64,000 bases of DNA from Pseudomonadota bacterium (GTDB lineage Bacteria; Pseudomonadota; Alphaproteobacteria; Kiloniellales; JACOMY01). The stretch spans positions 1-64,000 of the forward strand of contig JAKOWB010000072.1 in assembly GCA_029781795.1 (NCBI GenBank), read 5' to 3'. The notes beneath the pieces are model-generated. The model saw only the letters and a program-made list of their open reading frames with translations, made no database searches and was not told where the DNA came from. Below, one piece after another: positions 57,079 to 64,000 of this stretch (its first letter is position 1; each line of letters opens with the position of its first letter). Made by a program: the position numbers and the translations under genes.

Positions 57079-57430
57079 GAAACCTGGACCCCCTCCAGTC
57101 CGGCGGCCAGCCGGCGACGTCCTGGCGACAGGCGCCGCGGGCCGCACACTAGGTCCGGAGGCACCGTGCCAGCGTCGCTGCCCGCAAGGTCGGGCAGGAC
57201 CGGATTCCGGCCGGCAGCGCCAGGTCGCCGGTTGCGGAATCCACGAAGGTGGTACCCCCCTGGAACGGACAGCCGGCCGTTTGCCCCAGGCCGTCACCCG
57301 TCCACTTTGAAATCCTACCCGGAAAGACACTGAAAATCAAAGGCCTTGCTGACGGAGTTATGGTCGATACCCGTTTAACGGGTGCTTCGGCCCCGCGACG
57401 CAGGGCCGCCCTGCTGCACTGCGGGAGAGA
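57079..57430. other. intergenic region with a short palindrome, no gene seen
   Basis: Part of the 450 bases between the divergent bactofilin and adenosine kinase genes. I see no coding sequence, tRNA or riboswitch. The only clear structure is ACCCGTT-N1-AACGGGT at 57369-57383, a perfect 7-bp inverted repeat about 50 bases upstream of the kinase promoter candidate. It could be a regulator site. The stretch around 57300-57365 is more AT-rich than its surroundings. Confidence 0.5.
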
Positions 57431-57459
57431 CTGGACTGTGGAACGCCGCTGACTATACT
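57431..57459 (+). promoter_or_regulatory. candidate promoter for the adenosine kinase-typA operon
   Basis: CTGGAC at 57431-57436 and TATACT at 57454-57459 are 17 bases apart. This would give a leader of about 63 bases before the kinase ATG at 57529. The -10 box is strong for a GC-rich genome; the -35 box is moderate. Confidence 0.45.
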
Positions 57460-57528
57460 CCCGCGCGCGACGCGACCCCTGGCAACCCCGCTCAGCGACA
57501 ACGCGATCTGCCTCTTGAAGGAGCATCC

Positions 57529-58532
57529 ATGACGGCGCTGTCGACCGACGTGGCCGGCATCGGCAATGCCATTGTCGATGTCCTGGCCAAGGCCGACGAA
57601 GCCTTCCTGGTGAAGGAGGGCCTGGCCAAGGGCGCCATGACGCTGATCGACGGCGCACGCGCCGAGCAGCTCTATGCCGCGATGGGCCCGGCGCGCGAGG
57701 TCTCCGGCGGCTCGGCAGCCAACACGCTGGTCGGCGTGGCGCAGCTCGGCGGCAAGGCCGCCTTCATCGGCAAGGTACGCAACGACCAGCTCGGCGGCAT
57801 CTTCCGCCACGACATCCGCGCCGCGGGCGTCGCCTTCGACACGCCGCCCACCACCGGCGGCGCGCCCACCGCGCGCTGCCTGATCCTGGTGACGCCGGAC
57901 GCGCAGCGGACCATGAACACCTATCTCGGCGCCTGCGTCGAGCTGGGGCCCGAGGATGTCGAGCCCGCCGTCATCCAGGCGGCCAAGGTGACCTACCTCG
58001 AGGGCTATCTCTTCGACCGGCCGGAGGCCAAGGCGGCCTTCGTCAAGGCGGCCGAACTGGCGCACGCCGCCGGCCGCAAGGTGGCGCTGTCGCTCAGCGA
58101 CCCCTTCTGCGTCGAGCGCCACGGCGCGGAGTTCCGCGCGCTGGTCGAGGGCCACGTCGACCTGCTCTTCGCCAACCTGGCCGAGGCGCGGGCGCTGACC
58201 GGCGCCGACGGCGCGGCCGGCGCCGCCGCCGCGCTGGAAGGCAAGTGCGAGGCGCTGGCCATCACCATGAGCGAGCAGGGCGCGCTTGTGCAGGGCGGCG
58301 GCGAGCGCCACATGATACCGGCATCTCCCGTCGACACGCTCGTCGATACCACCGGGGCCGGCGACCTCTTCGCCGCCGGCTTCCTCGCGGGCTATACCCG
58401 CGGCAAGTCCCTGGCCGACTGCGGCCGCCTCGGCGCGCTCGCCGCCGCCGAAGTCATCTCCCACTACGGCGCGCGTCCGGAGGCCGACCTGAAGGCCCTG
58501 GCGGCGCGCCATCTCGGAACCGGATTCCTCGC

Positions 58533-58536
<4 letters not shown>
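57529..58536 (+). CDS. PfkB-family adenosine kinase-like sugar kinase
   Basis: The ATG at 57529 follows AAGGAG at a spacing of six bases, giving 335 residues. The N-terminus [18 protein letters not shown], the block [25 protein letters not shown] and the [14 protein letters not shown] signature (anion hole and catalytic Asp) place it in the PfkB/ribokinase family, close to bacterial adenosine kinases. It would phosphorylate adenosine or a related nucleoside or sugar. Its TGA overlaps the typA start by four bases (ATGA), so the two are translationally coupled. Confidence 0.9.
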
Positions 58537-60368
<1,832 letters not shown>

Positions 60369-60371
60369 GAT

Positions 60372-61319
60372 CTAGCCCTTCGCCGCCTTGTCGGCCTTGA
60401 GCCAGCGGAAGAGCTCCTCCATCCGCGCGGCCACCAGGGCCTTGCCGTCGCGCTCCCGCCAGTCATAGACGCCGCGGCCGTTCGCCAGACCGTTGGCGCC
60501 GTCCTCTACCAGCTTGCGCACCGCGTCGGCCGGCAGGGGATCGCGGTCGAGGTGCGGCATCAGCGAGGCGCCGAAGTGATACATGGTGTAGAGGCCGCCG
60601 ACGTCGGCTGATTCCAGCGGGCCGGTGATGCCGATGCGCCGGCCGAAGGAGTTGCGCACCACCGTATCGATCGCCTCGGCGCTGGCGGCGCCGGAGGCCC
60701 AGAGCGCCCAGGCCTCGCGCAGCATGGCGAACTGCAGGCGGTTGCCGATGAAGCCCGGGATCTCGCGGTCGATCACCGCCGGCGCCTTGCCGGCCTGGCG
60801 CACCGCGTCGCAGACCCAGGCGGTGACCGCCGGATCGGTCTCCGGCCCGGCGCAGATCTCGACCAGCGGCAAGAGCTGCGGCGGATACCAGAAGTGCGTG
60901 GCGATCACCCGCTGGCGATGCCGGACCTCGTCGACCAGGGCGCTGGCCGGCTGGCCGCTGGAGGAGCCAAGCACCGCCGGGGGCGGGCAGAGGCGATCGA
61001 GCTGGCCGAAGATCTTGCGCTTCAGCGCCAGGTCCTCGGTCACGGCCTCGATCACGAACTGGGCGCCGGCGGCATCCTCCAGCCGTACCGTGGTTTCGAC
61101 GCGGGCCAGGATGCGCGGCACCTCGGCGGCCTCGACCAGGCCATGGCCGACGAACTGAGCCAGGCTTTCGCCGATACGGTCCTTGGCCCGGTCGAGCGAA
61201 GCCGGGTCGCGGCCGATCAGCGTCACCCGCTTGCCCGCGGCGGCGAAGACCTGGGCGACGCCGTGGCCGATGATGCCGTTGCCGATGACGGCGACGCGCT
61301 GCAGTGCCGGCAAGTTCAT
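60372..61319 (-). CDS. 3-hydroxyacyl-CoA dehydrogenase-family NAD-dependent enzyme
   Basis: The ATG at 61319, with GGGAGGGG upstream, gives 315 residues. The N-terminal Rossmann fold has VAVIGNGIIGHGVAQVFAAAG. SSSGQPAS, HFWYPPQLLPLVEI and GFIGNRLQFAMLREA are the catalytic His and domain-2 signatures. Its length and HFW motif fit the single-domain carnitine dehydrogenase, L-gulonate or lambda-crystallin group more than the classical beta-oxidation FadB. The substrate is unknown. It is divergent from a dienelactone hydrolase-like gene. Confidence 0.88.
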   Translation of the reverse strand: MNLPALQRVAVIGNGIIGHGVAQVFAAAGKRVTLIGRDPASLDRAKDRIGESLAQFVGHGLVEAAEVPRILARVETTVRLEDAAGAQFVIEAVTEDLALKRKIFGQLDRLCPPPAVLGSSSGQPASALVDEVRHRQRVIATHFWYPPQLLPLVEICAGPETDPAVTAWVCDAVRQAGKAPAVIDREIPGFIGNRLQFAMLREAWALWASGAASAEAIDTVVRNSFGRRIGITGPLESADVGGLYTMYHFGASLMPHLDRDPLPADAVRKLVEDGANGLANGRGVYDWRERDGKALVAARMEELFRWLKADKAAKG

Positions 61320-61418
61320 TCCGCCCCTCCCCATGCCGCGCGCGCCTTGCCGTTTGACCGGCGGCCCGCCGGGACGGCAGGCTGTCGCGCCGGACCAGCA
61401 TGGGGGAGTCCGCACGCG

Positions 61419-62255
61419 ATGCACAACCTTCGCCGCCTTGCGCTGCTCCTGGCCTGCTGCCTGCTGCTGCAGCCGGCCCACGCCGACCTGCTGCAGAAGC
61501 CCGACCTGGAAGAGCCGGGCGCGTGGACCCTGCGCCTCACTTTTCCCGAGGGCGCCGGTCCCTTCCCCGTGGTGGTCTTCTTTCCCGGCTGCGCCGGCTG
61601 GGGCGCCTGGGAACGGCACTCGGCCCAACGCCACGCCGAGGTGCTGAAGGGCCTGGGCTGGGGCGTCGCCGCGCTCGACGTCCTGGGGCCGCGCGGCATC
61701 CTGTCGATCTGCAGCAATGGCGGCCTGCTGGAAGGCTTGCGTGACGACGCGGCGCTGGCGGCGACGGAGGCGGCCCAGGCGCTGGCCGCCGACCCGGCCG
61801 TCGATCCCGCCCGCATCGTCTTCATGGGGCAGTCCTTCGGCGGCTCGGTGGCGCTCGACCTCGCCTCGCCGCAGCGGCGCAAGCTGGCCAAGGCGCCCCG
61901 CGTCTTCGCCGGGGTCATCCCCTACTACCCCTATTGCTACGACCGCTACGGCATGGGCACGCAGGCCGACTTCGACACGCCGGTGCTGGTGCTGGGCGGC
62001 GCGCTCGACCGCTGGACCCCGGTCAGCCGCTGCGCGACCCTGGCCGAGGCGCAGGCCGCGCGCGAGAACGCCAGCCCCTTCACGGTGGAGATCTTCCCCG
62101 GCGCCTATCACTCCTTCGACCTGGACCTCATGCCGCGCTACGAGATCCAGGGCAGCGAGGGAGTCGAGGTGGTGCAGGGCAATCCCGAGGCCGCAGCCGC
62201 CAGCCGCCAGCGCTACGCCGCCTGGCTGGGAACGCTGGCGCCTTACCTGCCCTAG
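61419..62255 (+). CDS. exported dienelactone hydrolase-like alpha/beta hydrolase
   Basis: The ATG at 61419 gives 278 residues with a Sec signal peptide (1-~23, cleavage near AHA). The catalytic triad is readable as S139 (MGQSFGGSV), D197 (GALDRWTP) and H231 (AYHSFDLD). FFPGCAGWGAWE forms the oxyanion-hole loop and includes one of five cysteines in the mature part. The family hydrolyses esters or lactones. It would act in the periplasm; no pathway genes adjoin. Confidence 0.88.
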   Translation: MHNLRRLALLLACCLLLQPAHADLLQKPDLEEPGAWTLRLTFPEGAGPFPVVVFFPGCAGWGAWERHSAQRHAEVLKGLGWGVAALDVLGPRGILSICSNGGLLEGLRDDAALAATEAAQALAADPAVDPARIVFMGQSFGGSVALDLASPQRRKLAKAPRVFAGVIPYYPYCYDRYGMGTQADFDTPVLVLGGALDRWTPVSRCATLAEAQAARENASPFTVEIFPGAYHSFDLDLMPRYEIQGSEGVEVVQGNPEAAAASRQRYAAWLGTLAPYLP

Positions 62256-62298
62256 GGGCGCCGCCGCCGCCGTCATCGCACCTGTGCCGGGCTATGCA

Positions 62299-62328
62299 TT
62301 GTCTGCCAATAGTTGGCATGCAAACTAA
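62299..62328 (+). promoter_or_regulatory. marR promoter with operator between -35 and -10
   Basis: A perfect dyad TGCCAA-N3-TTGGCA lies at 62304-62318. TTGTCT (62299-62304) and an AACTAA-like -10 (62323-62328) flank it, so a bound dimer would cover the promoter. The predicted start of transcription is within a few bases of the ATG at 62335, which has no Shine-Dalgarno, so the mRNA may be leaderless. Confidence 0.5.
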
Positions 62329-62334
62329 TCCCCC

Positions 62335-62787
62335 ATGGCACCCCCCACCCTGCGCAGCGGCTTCGGCCCGCTGCTATCCCTGACCGCGCGGCAGTGGCGC
62401 CGCGCGGTCGACCGCCGCCTGCAGCCCTATGGCCTGACCGAGGCGACCTGGCTGCCGCTGCTGCGGCTGTCGCGCGCCGAGATGCCGATGCGGCAGAAGG
62501 ACCTGGCCGCTTCGCTCGGCCTCGACGGCTCCTCCGTCGTCCGCCTGCTGGATAACCTTGAGCAGGCCGGCCTGGTCGAGCGGCGCGAGGAAGCGGGCGA
62601 CCGCCGCGCCAAGACCATCCACCTGACGCGGAGCGGCGAGGCCACGGTGGAGAAGGTGGAGCGCGTCTCGCGCGAGGTGCGCGCCCGCCTGCTGGACGAG
62701 ATCGCCGACCGCGACCTGGCGACCGCGACGCGGGTGCTGCAGCGCATCGCCGCCGTGCTGGACAGCCTGGACGAGGCCTACGCGTGA
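62335..62787 (+). CDS. MarR-family transcriptional regulator
   Basis: The 150-residue product has the MarR winged helix: MPMRQKDLAASLGLDGSSVVRLLDNLEQAGLVERREEAGDRRAKTIHLT, with the wing Asp-Arg-Arg. It is coupled by a GTGA overlap to a Bcr/CflA drug exporter, the standard layout of a drug-sensing local repressor. The dyad at 62304-62318 is its likely operator. The inducing compound cannot be predicted. Confidence 0.94.
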   Translation: MAPPTLRSGFGPLLSLTARQWRRAVDRRLQPYGLTEATWLPLLRLSRAEMPMRQKDLAASLGLDGSSVVRLLDNLEQAGLVERREEAGDRRAKTIHLTRSGEATVEKVERVSREVRARLLDEIADRDLATATRVLQRIAAVLDSLDEAYA

Positions 62788-63995
62788 GCAGCCCCGATCT
62801 TGCCTTGCCGGCCACGGCACCGGCGCCGGCGCGCGTGCCGCTGTGGCTGCCGGCGCTCTTCACGCTGGCCGGCACCATGGCCATGCACATCTTCGTGCCG
62901 GCCCTGCCGCGCGCCGCGGCCGAGCTCTTTGCCACCCCGGGCGAGATGCAGCTCACCGTCAGCCTCTACCTGCTGGGCATGGCGGTGGGGCAGCTGGTCT
63001 ATGGCCCGCTGTCCGACCGCTACGGCCGGCGGCCGGTGCTGATGGGCGGCCTGGTGCTCTATACCCTGGCCGGCCTCGGCGCGGCGCTGGCGCCCTCGGC
63101 CGGCTCGCTGATCGCCGCGCGCCTGCTGCAGGCGCTGGGCGGCTGTGCCGGCCTGGTGCTGGGCCGCGCCATCGTGCGCGATTCCACCGAGGGAAGCGAG
63201 GCGGCGCGCCGCATGGCGCTGATGAACCTCCTGATCACCATCGGGCCGGGCCTGGCGCCGATCGTCGGCGCCTTCATGAACGCGCACCTGGGCTGGCGCT
63301 CGATCCTCTTCCTGCTGTCGGGCGTCGGCGTGGTGACCTTCCTCTTCGCCTGGCGCCTGCTGCCGGAGACCGGGCCGCGGCAGGTGGTGAACCGCGCCGT
63401 GCTGGCGCGCAACTACGTCGCGCTGCTGCGCTCGCCGGCTTTCCTCGGCCTGGCGCTCGGCGGCTCCTGCGCCACCACGGCGATGTACGCCTTCGTCGCC
63501 GCCGCGCCCTTCATCTTCACCACCCAGCTCGGCCGACCGGCGACCGAAGTGGGCTTCTACCTCTGCACCCTGGTCTCCGGCGTCTGGATCGGCTCGATCC
63601 TGGCGCGCCACCTGCTGGGGCGCGGCCGCATCGCCAACCACCGCCTGATGCTCTGGGCCAACTTCACGAGCTTCCTGGGCGCCCTGGCTTTCCTGGCCGG
63701 CGCGCTCTTCGCCCTCAGCGTGCCGCTGGTGGTGGCCGCGACCTTCGTCTTCGCCACCGGCGCCGGCATCGCCTCGCCGCTGGCGCTGACCATGGCGGTC
63801 AGCCTGAACCCCAAGGTGATCGGCTCGGCCTCGGGCCTCTACGGCTTCAGCCAGATGGCGGTGGGCGGCATCTGCACCGCGCTGGTGGGCCTGGGCCACG
63901 ACCCGGCGCTGGCCACCGCGCTGGTGCTGTCGGGCGCCGGCCTCACCGCGCAGCTCTCGCTGCGCGCGGCGCTGCGCCGGGTGGGCCGCGTCTAG
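62784..63995 (+). CDS. Bcr/CflA-family drug efflux MFS transporter
   Basis: The GTG at 62784 overlaps the marR stop by four bases, giving 403 residues and 12 predicted membrane helices. MAVGQLVYGPLSDRYGRRPVL is the MFS motif A between helices 2 and 3, and RLLQALGGCAGLVLGRAIVRD is the Bcr/CflA signature in helices 4-5. Such proteins export bicyclomycin, sulphonamides, chloramphenicol or amino acids by proton antiport. It ends five bases before the window does. Confidence 0.94.
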   Translation: MSSPDLALPATAPAPARVPLWLPALFTLAGTMAMHIFVPALPRAAAELFATPGEMQLTVSLYLLGMAVGQLVYGPLSDRYGRRPVLMGGLVLYTLAGLGAALAPSAGSLIAARLLQALGGCAGLVLGRAIVRDSTEGSEAARRMALMNLLITIGPGLAPIVGAFMNAHLGWRSILFLLSGVGVVTFLFAWRLLPETGPRQVVNRAVLARNYVALLRSPAFLGLALGGSCATTAMYAFVAAAPFIFTTQLGRPATEVGFYLCTLVSGVWIGSILARHLLGRGRIANHRLMLWANFTSFLGALAFLAGALFALSVPLVVAATFVFATGAGIASPLALTMAVSLNPKVIGSASGLYGFSQMAVGGICTALVGLGHDPALATALVLSGAGLTAQLSLRAALRRVGRV

Positions 63996-64000
63996 CCGGC

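Overview
The window is a chromosomal segment of a very GC-rich alphaproteobacterium, most likely from the Rhodospirillales or a close relative. The evidence is gene content and order: a MucR/Ros regulator, a Fur/Mur-type regulator lacking the CxxC metal site, a CarD/CdnL regulator near a 7Fe ferredoxin FdxA, an RpoH-type sigma factor, an olsB-olsA ornithine-lipid pair, a TIGR02186/TauE pair, a DUF1223 protein, and the block trmB-metK-XRE-lnt-corC-ybeY-phoH-miaB. I recognised no tRNA, rRNA, CRISPR array, insertion sequence or prophage. The assignment is inference from these features, not a database result.

Layout. 1-3.2 kb: the tail of an unknown gene; a 703-residue protein with a pre-toxin-like linker and a PD-(D/E)xK-like C-terminal nuclease signature; a small acidic downstream protein (candidate toxin and immunity pair); then an array of 48-bp repeats that form perfect hairpins. 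3.2-10.3 kb: a small exported protein, fdxA, a tctCBA tricarboxylate transporter operon on the minus strand, carD with a histone-H1-like tail, a metallophosphatase-fold protein that has lost almost all its metal ligands, and an rpoH paralogue. 10.3-17.7 kb: a large MscS channel, an Hsp15-like S4 protein, a SUV3/MgpS-type helicase and htpG. 17.7-25.7 kb: a DUF1223 protein, two tandem paralogous polytopic membrane proteins of GT-C type, acnA and a methyltransferase. 25.8-39.6 kb: an Lrp-family regulator, then the long minus-strand housekeeping block covering tRNA modification (trmB, miaB, tsaB), SAM synthesis (metK), envelope lipids (lnt, olsBA), ribosome maturation (ybeY, rimI) and regulation (XRE, fur, mucR).

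39.7-54.2 kb: a Bax-like glucosaminidase, nfu, a UspA protein, a TIGR02186/TauE pair, a sulfotransferase, trpS, a 2OG-Fe(II) oxygenase-like gene and murJ. These are followed by a block of apparently accessory genes (amidinotransferase, GNAT, HxlR regulator, methyltransferase) and then glnD. 54.3-64 kb: a membrane-anchored protein and lipoproteins, a bactofilin, a PfkB-family adenosine kinase translationally coupled to typA/bipA, a hydroxyacyl-CoA dehydrogenase, a dienelactone-hydrolase-like exported protein, and a MarR regulator coupled to a Bcr/CflA drug exporter.

Most minus-strand genes in the housekeeping block are spaced closely or overlap by 4 bp (ATGA), so they look co-transcribed. The most unusual items are the candidate toxin/immunity pair with its hairpin array, the ligand-less phosphatase beside carD, the chain of two five-codon minicistrons between the helicase and the S4 gene, and the tandem GT-C paralogues. 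All promoters and operators listed are pattern matches read by eye.
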